Source of the DNA: Phycisphaera mikurensis NBRC 102666
Lineage (GTDB): Bacteria; Planctomycetota; Phycisphaerae; Phycisphaerales; SM1A02
DNA: 37,127 nt
NCBI GenBank assembly: GCA_945878575.1
Contig: CAMDUB010000020.1
Location: forward strand, 1-37,127
Direction of reading: 5' to 3'
Both the position numbers and the translations under genes were made by a program. Positions 1 through 7,517 of the stretch are shown here, in pieces. Under the pieces are notes generated by a model that saw nothing but the letters and a program-made list of their open reading frames with translations, had not been told where the DNA came from and did not search any database. How positions within the stretch are numbered: position 1 is the first letter of the stretch; the number at the start of each line of letters is the position of its first letter.

Positions 1-865
<865 letters not shown>

Positions 866-880
866 TCAGGTCTCCGATAT

Positions 881-902
881 ATGGTGAATATGGTGAATAT
901 GG
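881..902 (-). repeat. 9-bp tandem repeat in the groEL leader
   Basis: ATGGTGAAT occurs twice back to back (881-889 and 890-898) and a third partial copy begins at 899. On the minus strand this lies about 20-40 nt upstream of the groEL start, just before its Shine-Dalgarno. The function is unknown. It may be slippage-generated or may shape the mRNA leader. Confidence 0.6.
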
Positions 903-1096
903 CGTGTTCTGCGTCGCCCCGAGCGGGTTCGCCCGTAGGTGCAGGGAGTAGGGATGCAAGGGGTGTGCCAAACAGCCGGATTGCCAGGGAATCTGGGAGA
1001 GACCGTGATTATGGCGCTAGATTAACGACATAAACATTTGTCTTAAATAGACTTAAATACACAGTCGTCAGGTCGCCACCCCCAAAGCTCGCCGTT

Positions 1097-1183
1097 GTCC
1101 ATCCTGCCGCTCCCGCCACCCGCCCCGGCGTGGCGGCATGGACGCTGCCAGATCGGCAGCACCCGGGATGAGGGAGTCATCCC
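1097..1183 (+). promoter_or_regulatory. Three tandem stem-loops, candidate structured leader RNA of the sulfatase
   Basis: Three hairpins follow each other almost without gaps. Hairpin 1 has outer arms GTCCAT (1097-1102) and ATGGAC (1138-1143), with inner pairing GCCGC (1106-1110) to GCGGC (1133-1137). Hairpin 2 is GCTGCC-AGATC-GGCAGC (1144-1160). Hairpin 3 is GGGATGA-GGGAG-TCATCCC (1165-1183). The sulfatase ATG is 105 nt further on. There is no U-tract, so these are not simple terminators. The strand is assigned by closeness to the sulfatase; a role on the other strand cannot be excluded. The sequence fits no riboswitch or small RNA family I recognise. Confidence 0.4.
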
Positions 1184-1287
1184 CATGTCGGCGGCCTTGA
1201 ACTTCGTTAGAGTTTGCCTCTGTAGCTATTTTCCCCAGGGAATCCAAGAGCAGCCGGACAGCTCAATTCAGGAAGAGACCGATCCCC

Positions 1288-2901
1288 ATGTCACCCACCG
1301 TGTACGCAACTGCCGCCTCCGTTCGTTTCCAACTCGCAACTGCCCTCCGCGGCTCAATCGCTGCGCTCGTTGCTGTTGTCATCGGCGTGTGCGCAATGCC
1401 GGCGTGCGCTCAGGCTGCCAAGGCCCCCGTTAAGCAGCCCAACAAGCAGCCCAACATCCTGGTGATTTGGGGTGACGACATCGGTCAGTTCAACATCAGT
1501 GCATACAACCACGGCATGATGGGCTACAAGACGCCCAACATTGATCGCATTGCCAAAGAGGGCGCGCTCTTTACTGATTGGTACGGCCAGCAGAGTTGCA
1601 CCGCCGGGCGCGCGGCGTTCATCACCGGTCAGGCTCCGATTCGCACTGGGCTCACCAAGGTTGGACTGCCTGGCGCGCCGGAAGGCATCAAGAAGGAAGA
1701 CCCCACCATCGCCACGCTTCTCAAGGCGCGCGGGTACATGACTGGTCAGTTCGGAAAGAATCACTTGGGCGATCGCGACGAAATGTTGCCCACCGCGCAC
1801 GGGTTTGATGAGTTCTTTGGCAACCTCTATCACTTGAACGCAGAGGAAGAACCAGAGAACCGCGACTATCCAAAGAACCCAGAATTCAAGAAGAAATTTG
1901 GACCGCGCGGCGTCATTCACAGCTTTGCGGATGGTCGCATCACTGACACTGGCCCGCTGACTAAGAAGCGCATGGAGACGATTGACGAAGAAGTCAATGC
2001 CAAGACATTTGACTTCCTCGATCGCGCTGCGAAAGACAATAAGCCCTTCTTCTTGTGGTGGAACTCCACCAAGATGCACATCTTCACGCATCTCAAGGAA
2101 GGCGTTGATGGCAAGACTGGCCTGGGAATCTATGCCGACGGAATGGTGGAACATGACCGGCAAATTGGCGAAGTGCTTGCCAAATTGGAGGCGCTGGGAA
2201 TGCTGGAAAACACCATCATCATGTACTCCTCAGACAACGGTGCGGAGGCATTCACCTGGCCCGATGGCGGCACCACGATGTTCCGCGGCGAGAAGAACAC
2301 GCAGTGGGAAGGTGGATACCGCGTGCCATGCGCTATTCGGTGGCCAGGCGTGATTAAGCCGGGCACCGTGGTGAACGACATCGGTGCGCATGAGGACATG
2401 ATGACCACGCTATTGGCCGCTGCAGGTGACGCGACGGTCAAGGAAGACCTACTGACCGGGCGCAAAGTCGGCGACGCCACATACAAAGTGCATCTTGACG
2501 GCTACAACCTGCTTCCAGCTTTGAAGGGCGAAGCATCATGGCCGCGGAAGGAGTTCATCTACTGGACCGACGACGGCAGCGTTGCCGCGCTGCGCTTTGA
2601 AAACTGGAAGGCCACGTTCCTCAAGCAGAACGCGCACGGAATGCATGTCTGGCAGGCGCCATTTGAAGTACTGCGCGCACCGATGCTTACCAATTTGCGC
2701 ATGGATCCATTTGAATTGGCCCCCGATATCGGCATGGACTACCAGCGCTGGTATCTGGAGCACATGTTCGCCATCGCACCTGCGGGCGCGTACGTGGGCA
2801 ACTGGCTACAGAGTTTCCGCGAATTCCCACCGCGCCAAAAGCCAGGCAGTTTCAATCTCGAGCGCGTCATGGAAGCAGTCACCAAGCCGCAGGGTCAGTG
2901 A
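1288..2901 (+). CDS. Secreted arylsulfatase (alkaline-phosphatase superfamily)
   Basis: Predicted to hydrolyse sulfate esters in the periplasm or outside the cell. The 537-residue protein starts with a signal peptide (hydrophobic 22-35, likely cleavage after AQA near 43). The sulfatase fold follows: metal-binding VIWGDDIG (59-66), the formylglycine motif C104-T-A-G-R108 followed by AAFITG, then FGK157-N-H159, MHIFTH, SSDNG and the late GEKN segment. The third position of the formylglycine motif is Ala rather than Pro (CxAxR), a variant seen in a subset of sulfatases. Activity needs Cys-to-formylglycine maturation, and no maturase gene is in this window. GGAAGAG at 1271-1277 serves as ribosome site for the ATG. 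The substrate is not predictable; sulfated polysaccharide is a reasonable guess given the glycan genes further on. It is a single-gene unit that ends convergently with the next gene. Confidence 0.93.
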   Translation: MSPTVYATAASVRFQLATALRGSIAALVAVVIGVCAMPACAQAAKAPVKQPNKQPNILVIWGDDIGQFNISAYNHGMMGYKTPNIDRIAKEGALFTDWYGQQSCTAGRAAFITGQAPIRTGLTKVGLPGAPEGIKKEDPTIATLLKARGYMTGQFGKNHLGDRDEMLPTAHGFDEFFGNLYHLNAEEEPENRDYPKNPEFKKKFGPRGVIHSFADGRITDTGPLTKKRMETIDEEVNAKTFDFLDRAAKDNKPFFLWWNSTKMHIFTHLKEGVDGKTGLGIYADGMVEHDRQIGEVLAKLEALGMLENTIIMYSSDNGAEAFTWPDGGTTMFRGEKNTQWEGGYRVPCAIRWPGVIKPGTVVNDIGAHEDMMTTLLAAAGDATVKEDLLTGRKVGDATYKVHLDGYNLLPALKGEASWPRKEFIYWTDDGSVAALRFENWKATFLKQNAHGMHVWQAPFEVLRAPMLTNLRMDPFELAPDIGMDYQRWYLEHMFAIAPAGAYVGNWLQSFREFPPRQKPGSFNLERVMEAVTKPQGQ

Positions 2902-2943
2902 GTGGACGCGGCGCGCGCAACGTTTGGGTGTTGAATCGCTGAC

Positions 2944-3825
2944 CTACTGCCACCGCCGCGGATCAATGCGCGGTGCTCGCAGTGCCGTGGCAATCACCCA
3001 GCCGTTCGCGGTGATGTACGCCAAGCCGAGGACGGACAGAATCAAGAGAACCAGCGAGAAGATCTGGGCGATTCCGGCCACTTCCGGCGATTGGGTGCGT
3101 TCGATGATCGGTGCTGCAACAAACAATACGCAGGTTGCAGCGAGCGTCATGGTGAGTACCTCTGCGCCTTGCTTGCCATGGCGCGCCTCGCGGTACGCGC
3201 GGCTCATAGCGCCCGCGCGACCAAGTAATGGTCCAAGCGTGAGGAGTGTGAACACCATCGGCAGTAGTTGCACGGCCAGCACTATCCCAGCAAAGCTGTT
3301 GGACTTTGCTGCGTCGAACAATGAGGTCACGAACGACGCGGCCAGTACTGCCGACCATGTTCCGAGACCCACCGTGAGGCGGGTAACGCGCGCGCTGCCG
3401 ATACTTGCTCGCAGTGTCGGGTTGGTGGGTTCGGCAAGCCCCTTGCGTAAGAGGAACGCGGCAATTGCCAGCAACACTGCGCACACTATCCACGACGGTC
3501 TTTCCACCTGCGATGGCAATGAGCGTCCCCTACCTGCGAGTACGTCGATCGTGCGAAGTGCTGGCCCGGATCCTTGCGCAAGCATCACCAACAAAGGCGC
3601 GACTGTGACTGCAATCATCGCGTTGGAGGCCAGACGGGGCGACTCTGGAGCCGCCAAAAATGCCACCTCAGGATCAGCATGTTGCGCCACCGTGGCCATC
3701 ACTTCAAGACCACACTCTGGGCACTTTCCGTAGACATGCGTTCGGATCAGGTCGTACTGGCAGCGTACGCATGGAACATGCACATCAAGAACTGGGCCGT
3801 CGTCGGATGGGTGCGCCGTCTGCAT
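2944..3825 (-). CDS. Zinc-ribbon multi-pass membrane protein of unknown function
   Basis: I chose the ATG at 3825, which gives 293 residues starting MQTAHPSDDG; the frame stays open upstream but that part overlaps moxR and looks non-coding. Near the N-terminus C19-x2-C22 and C35-x2-C38 (PCVRC...CPECG, with YDL between) form a probable zinc ribbon. The rest is hydrophobic, with about five or six membrane segments, among them NAMIAVTVAPLLVMLAQG, WIVCAVLLAIAAFLL, FAGIVLAVQLLPMVFTLL and a C-terminal IFSLVLLILSVLGLAYI. Proteins with this zinc-ribbon plus TM layout are frequent in planctomycetes (recalled, not searched). The function is unknown. It is divergent from moxR across 47 bp, so the two promoters must be close or overlap. 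There is no clear Shine-Dalgarno. Confidence 0.75.
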   Translation of the reverse strand: MQTAHPSDDGPVLDVHVPCVRCQYDLIRTHVYGKCPECGLEVMATVAQHADPEVAFLAAPESPRLASNAMIAVTVAPLLVMLAQGSGPALRTIDVLAGRGRSLPSQVERPSWIVCAVLLAIAAFLLRKGLAEPTNPTLRASIGSARVTRLTVGLGTWSAVLAASFVTSLFDAAKSNSFAGIVLAVQLLPMVFTLLTLGPLLGRAGAMSRAYREARHGKQGAEVLTMTLAATCVLFVAAPIIERTQSPEVAGIAQIFSLVLLILSVLGLAYITANGWVIATALRAPRIDPRRWQ

Positions 3826-3840
3826 GAGGTTGGTGAACGA

Positions 3841-3846
3841 TATACT
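3841..3846 (+). promoter_or_regulatory. TATACT, candidate -10 of moxR in a 47-bp divergent spacer
   Basis: TATACT matches five of six positions of the sigma-70 -10 consensus and lies 27 nt before the moxR ATG. No good -35 is visible at the right distance. The reverse strand of the same bases (AGTATA/TATATC) could serve the membrane protein gene. Confidence 0.3.
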
Positions 3847-3872
3847 TCGTCTTCCGTTCGCGGAGGAAATAG

Positions 3873-4808
3873 ATGCAAGATGTAGCCCCCCTCCATCGCC
3901 TTCGTGACAATATCGCCAGCGTCTACATGGGCAATCTGCAGGCGGTTGACCGCTTGGTGGTCTGTCTGCTTGCGCGCGGCCATGTACTGATTGAGGATGT
4001 GCCCGGCGTCGGCAAGACCGTTCTGGCAAATGCGCTCGCCCGCAGCCTCGACTGCGCCTTCAGCCGTGTTCAGTGCACCCCGGATCTCTTGCCCTCTGAT
4101 ATCACCGGTGTCAGTATCTACCACCGCGAGCGTGAGGCCTTTGAGTTCAAGAAGGGCCCAGTCTTTGCAAACGTGGTGCTTGCTGATGAAATCAATCGTG
4201 CCACGCCGCGCACGCAGAGCGCGCTCCTTGAAGCGATGGCCGAGGGCACGGTGAGTGCGGACGGACATGTATTCCAATTGCCGGCGCCGTTTATTGTGGT
4301 GGCAACGCAGAACCCATATGAATTTGAAGGCACGTACTTCCTTCCGGAGAATCAACTCGATCGGTTCTTGATGCGCATGTCGCTCGGCTATCCGAGCCCA
4401 GATGACGAGAGCAGGATTCTGCATCGCCAGCCAGCGCGCACCACGCTCCGCGACCTTCGACCAGTGATGACTGGGTCCGAGGTAGTTGAGTTGCAAGCGG
4501 CAGTGGATGCAGTGCGCATGGAGCAGTCGCTGGTTGACTACGTGATTGCACTGGCATCAGCAACCCGCACGCATGAAGAGTTACAAGTGGGCATCAGTCC
4601 ACGCGGTTCGCTGGCGCTCGCGCAGTCGGCGCGGGCCACGGCGCTCTTGGCGGGACGCGAGTATTGCGTTCCTGAAGATGTGATCGCCAATGTGATTCCG
4701 GTGTGCGCGCATCGCGTGGTCAGTCGCACCTACATGCATCAAGGTGACACGCTGACAACTCGGCGGATTCTGCAACAAGTACTTGAGCAAGTGGCAAGTC
4801 CGTCATGA
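3873..4808 (+). CDS. MoxR-family AAA+ ATPase
   Basis: MoxR proteins are AAA+ ATPases that act as chaperones in assembling or activating partner proteins, usually von Willebrand A domain proteins. The 311 residues show Walker A P44-G-V-G-K48-T49, Walker B VVLADE (D105, E106) followed by INRATPRTQSALLEAM, sensor 1 IVVATQNP (N147), and a late lid domain with SPRGSLALAQSARA. An excellent GGAGGAAA site (3862-3869) fixes the start. The stop overlaps the queC start (ATGA at 4805), so the two are probably translationally coupled. The usual MoxR companions, a DUF58 protein and VWA proteins, are absent, and its client is unknown. Confidence 0.93.
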   Translation: MQDVAPLHRLRDNIASVYMGNLQAVDRLVVCLLARGHVLIEDVPGVGKTVLANALARSLDCAFSRVQCTPDLLPSDITGVSIYHREREAFEFKKGPVFANVVLADEINRATPRTQSALLEAMAEGTVSADGHVFQLPAPFIVVATQNPYEFEGTYFLPENQLDRFLMRMSLGYPSPDDESRILHRQPARTTLRDLRPVMTGSEVVELQAAVDAVRMEQSLVDYVIALASATRTHEELQVGISPRGSLALAQSARATALLAGREYCVPEDVIANVIPVCAHRVVSRTYMHQGDTLTTRRILQQVLEQVASPS

Positions 4809-5482
4809 GTGGCGCTCGGCGTGCAGTGGTACTTCTCTCTGGCGGCATGGATTCGGCCGTCGTTCTTGCGCACCTTTCCGCCGAAGGATTTGAGTGTCAT
4901 GCGCTCAGCTTCGATTACGGTCAGCGCCATCGCGTGGAACTGATCCGCGCCGCCGAGGTAGCGCTGCAGTTGCGCGCGGCGAGCCATCGCACGGCTCTCA
5001 TTGATTTGCGTGCCTTTGGTGCAAGTGCACTCACTGCTGACATCGCCGTTCCAAAGGACCGTGATGTGGAACATGCGCATGACATTCCTATCACCTATGT
5101 GCCGGCGCGCAACACCATCTTCCTAGCGCATGCCTTGGCAATGGCGGAGTCGATCGGCGCGCGCGACATTGGTATCGGCGTCAATGCCATTGATTATTCC
5201 GGTTATCCCGATTGCCGTCCGGAGTTCATCGAGGCCTTTGAGCGCATGGCCAACTTGGCCACTCGGGCCGGCACGGAGGCCACCCAGCGCAACGAGCGAT
5301 GGATGCGCGTGCACACGCCGCTCCTGATGCTGTCCAAGGCGGACATTGTTCGGCGTGGTCGGGCGTTGGCAGTCGACCTTTCCCGGACCATCAGTTGTTA
5401 CGACCCAACCCCCGCGGGGGACGCCTGCGGGCACTGCGACGCGTGCCAGTTGCGGGAGCGTGGATTTCGGGACGCGGGCTGA
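4805..5482 (+). CDS. queC: 7-cyano-7-deazaguanine synthase QueC
   Basis: QueC converts 7-carboxy-7-deazaguanine to preQ0 with ATP and ammonia, in the queuosine tRNA-modification pathway. At 225 residues it is close to the usual 220-230. The PP-loop SGGMDS is at 12-17, SFDYGQRHRVEL at 35-46, YVPARNTIFL at 98-107 and NAIDYSGYPDCRPEF at 127-141. The zinc site is C198, C208, C211, C214. The start overlaps the moxR stop by 4 nt. No queD, queE or queF is nearby, so the pathway genes are scattered. All expected key residues are present. Confidence 0.97.
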   Translation: MSGARRAVVLLSGGMDSAVVLAHLSAEGFECHALSFDYGQRHRVELIRAAEVALQLRAASHRTALIDLRAFGASALTADIAVPKDRDVEHAHDIPITYVPARNTIFLAHALAMAESIGARDIGIGVNAIDYSGYPDCRPEFIEAFERMANLATRAGTEATQRNERWMRVHTPLLMLSKADIVRRGRALAVDLSRTISCYDPTPAGDACGHCDACQLRERGFRDAG

Positions 5483-5595
5483 GTGGCGGCGGGCGGAAGG
5501 GCGGGAAATGGCCCGTCACTGGGGGCAACTCACTGGTTTCGTGCTGAATGACGTCCCCGAATACCCAACCGTGGCAACAACAGCAGTCGTAAATC

Positions 5596-6162
5596 ATGTC
5601 TGAAACCCCACCAAATCTCCGACTTGCCACTGATAGTGGACGCGGCCCCGATGCCGCCGATGTCTTTGCGATTCTGGTGCGCGAGCACGGTGAGCGATTG
5701 CTGGCATTTCTGCGCGCGTCGGTGCCGTCGTCGTCGGTGGATGACATCTTCCAAGACACCGTCTTGGTGGCATGGCGAAGACTGCCAGATTACGACCGCA
5801 CCCGACCGTTCGGTGCATGGCTGCGTGGCATCGCGCGCAACTTGGTACTTGACTATCGATCAAAGATGGGTCGTGAGCGACCCACTGATGACGCCATCTT
5901 GGATGGCATTGTGCGGCGCGCTGAAGCAGAAGACCGCGGCGATCGCGAAGAGTTCCGCGCCAAGCTGGTGCGTCTTGAAGATTGCGTGGCGCGCTTGCCC
6001 GACGAATATCGAACAGTGATTCACCTGTCCTATCGCCTTGATGCGCCGATCGCTCGGATCGCCGCTGAAGTGGGCGCAAATGTAGAAGCAGTAAAGAAGC
6101 GATTGCAGCGCGCGCGCGGCATGATCGCAACGTGCATGGAATCCAAGGAAGCAACGGCATGA
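5596..6162 (+). CDS. ECF-type RNA polymerase sigma factor
   Basis: This is a 188-residue group 4 (extracytoplasmic function) sigma factor with only regions 2 and 4. Region 2 covers about 30-95, with DDIFQDTVLVAWRRL followed by RPFGAWLRGIARNLVLDYRSK. The acidic linker contains EAEDRGDREEF. Region 4 covers about 125-178, with RLPDEYRTVIHLSYRLD and a helix-turn-helix IARIAAEVGANVEAVKKRLQRAR. It redirects RNA polymerase to a regulon not visible here. Its stop overlaps the next start (ATGA at 6159), the classic arrangement of a sigma factor with its regulator. There is no clear ribosome site. The 113-bp spacer upstream has no promoter or operator I can support. Confidence 0.93.
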   Translation: MSETPPNLRLATDSGRGPDAADVFAILVREHGERLLAFLRASVPSSSVDDIFQDTVLVAWRRLPDYDRTRPFGAWLRGIARNLVLDYRSKMGRERPTDDAILDGIVRRAEAEDRGDREEFRAKLVRLEDCVARLPDEYRTVIHLSYRLDAPIARIAAEVGANVEAVKKRLQRARGMIATCMESKEATA

Positions 6163-7481
6163 CCAATGAAAATGATCGCTTCGCGCATGAAGACACCGCC
6201 AACGATCGTTGGGTCGGTGCGTTGATCGAAGTTCAGTTGCATGACACGCCGGAACGCGTCGACGCCTTGATTGATCGTGCCGTGATGCGCGTGCGCAGCG
6301 CGAGCGCGACCGAAACCGTTCGCACCGCTGGTTCTATCGGTATTTCAAGCACTTCTGCAGCTCCGCGGGTACGCCGCTGGAATTGGCGAACGCCCGTGGC
6401 TGCAGCAGCATCGATCGCCATCATTGCTGGTAGCGCGCTGTTGTTCTCACCGCAGCCCGCGTCTGCCAATTCGATTCTTCGTGCCGCACAAGTTGCCGAA
6501 TCTGGGTCGGGCGATCGTCGGTACGCACTGGAATTGATCTTCCCGGCACGCCCTGGTGAGTCTGATACGCAGGCGCCGCGTGCCACCGGAACACTTGACA
6601 TTCGTGACGCCGAACATGTGCGCCTGGACATTCGCTTCCAAGACGGCCGCACCATGACGCGTGGCACCGATGGAGTTACTGGTTGGACGGTCGATCAGCG
6701 TGGCGAAGTGCTGTCAATGCCCACTGATGCGCGCTGGCCCCGCTTCATCGAGACGCCAGAAGGGGACCTCTTGGCGGATCGGCTTGATGTGTTGCTTGCC
6801 GACGTTGGCGCGCACTATCAAATTGTTCGATGCGACAAGGGCGGGGCAATGCAGATTTGCGCTACCCGTGATAACAGTGGATTCCGCGGGCCGGAGACCA
6901 TTGAATTGACCATCGATCCGGACACCAAATTGGTGACGCGAGCGGCACTGAACTTTGGTGGCCCGAAGGAAGGTGGCGCGCCGGCGAACCGCGCCAGCGA
7001 AACGATGGCGAGCACTGGTAGCGGGCGTCCCGATGCGACCACTGCGCGCCCGGCGCGCGAAGATCGTCCCGGTGCCGGCCCTGGTGGACCGGAAGATGGA
7101 CGCGGACCGGAAGGTGGACGTGGACCCGAAGGTGGACGCGGACCAGAGGGTGGACGCGGACCCGAAGGCGGACGCGGCCCGAAAGACGGACGTGGCCCCG
7201 AAGGCGGACGCGGGTCTGAAGACGGGCGCCGTCCAGAAGGTGGTCGCGGTCCCGGTCGACGTGCGGAGCCAAGAATGGTCATTATTGAGCGTTCGGCAGT
7301 TCCAAGCGGCGCGTTTGACGCAGCGTGGTTCTCGCCTCCAAGCGTTCCGGTTCGGCAGGCTCCGCCTCCAGAGCCCGGACCACGTGGCGGTCCTGGTGGG
7401 AAAGGCCCCAATGGTCCCGGTGGCGGACATGGTGGACCAGGTGGCCCCGGCGGCGGACCTCCTCCGCGTAGCGATCGCTAA
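6159..7481 (+). CDS. One-TM protein coupled to the ECF sigma factor; candidate anti-sigma or envelope sensor, repeat-rich C-terminus
   Basis: The ATG at 6159 overlaps the sigma stop and gives 440 residues. Residues 1-75 are polar and presumably cytoplasmic. One hydrophobic segment (VAAAASIAIIAGSALLF) follows the basic RRWNWR. The domain after it (about 100-270) contains GTLDIRDAEHVRLDI and a DGVTGWTVDQRGEVL stretch reminiscent of LolA/RseB-like lipoprotein-carrier folds. No HxxxCxxC anti-sigma zinc motif is present. Residues 310-363 are nine hexapeptide units of the type GPEGGR, and the end is a Gly/Pro-rich tail. The coupling to the sigma factor makes a regulator likely, but this is inference. 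It ends 36 nt from the convergent gyrB stop. Confidence 0.75.
   Translation: MTNENDRFAHEDTANDRWVGALIEVQLHDTPERVDALIDRAVMRVRSASATETVRTAGSIGISSTSAAPRVRRWNWRTPVAAAASIAIIAGSALLFSPQPASANSILRAAQVAESGSGDRRYALELIFPARPGESDTQAPRATGTLDIRDAEHVRLDIRFQDGRTMTRGTDGVTGWTVDQRGEVLSMPTDARWPRFIETPEGDLLADRLDVLLADVGAHYQIVRCDKGGAMQICATRDNSGFRGPETIELTIDPDTKLVTRAALNFGGPKEGGAPANRASETMASTGSGRPDATTARPAREDRPGAGPGGPEDGRGPEGGRGPEGGRGPEGGRGPEGGRGPKDGRGPEGGRGSEDGRRPEGGRGPGRRAEPRMVIIERSAVPSGAFDAAWFSPPSVPVRQAPPPEPGPRGGPGGKGPNGPGGGHGGPGGPGGGPPPRSDR
7086..7247 (+). repeat. 18-bp minisatellite (nine units) inside the sigma-partner gene
   Basis: Nine consecutive 18-bp units of the type GGACCGGAAGGTGGACGC encode hexapeptides: GPEDGR, GPEGGR four times, GPKDGR, GPEGGR, GSEDGR and RPEGGR. 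The unit length is a multiple of three, so gain or loss of copies keeps the frame. Units differ mainly at third codon positions. Confidence 0.92.
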
Positions 7482-7517
7482 CCGGGCTTCACGCGTTACC
7501 TGCGCTACCCGCGGTCG

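Noticed and set aside
1197-1228. TTGAAC and TAGCTA as sulfatase promoter
   Set aside because: The spacer is 20 bp and the -10 is poor, so it is not reported as a feature.
1185-1433. Plus-strand frame with GGGAG upstream, starting just after the third stem-loop
   Set aside because: It runs out of frame into the sulfatase signal peptide and turns into Cys/Arg-rich nonsense; the purine-rich motif lies in a hairpin loop and is more likely coincidental.
1354-2163. 269-codon minus-strand frame inside the sulfatase
   Set aside because: Antisense to the catalytic motifs; no similarity to any family.
2582-3733. 383-codon plus-strand frame bridging the sulfatase end and the membrane protein gene
   Set aside because: It overlaps the sulfatase C-terminus in another frame and is antisense to the zinc-ribbon protein; Ser/Arg-rich composition is typical of a shadow frame.
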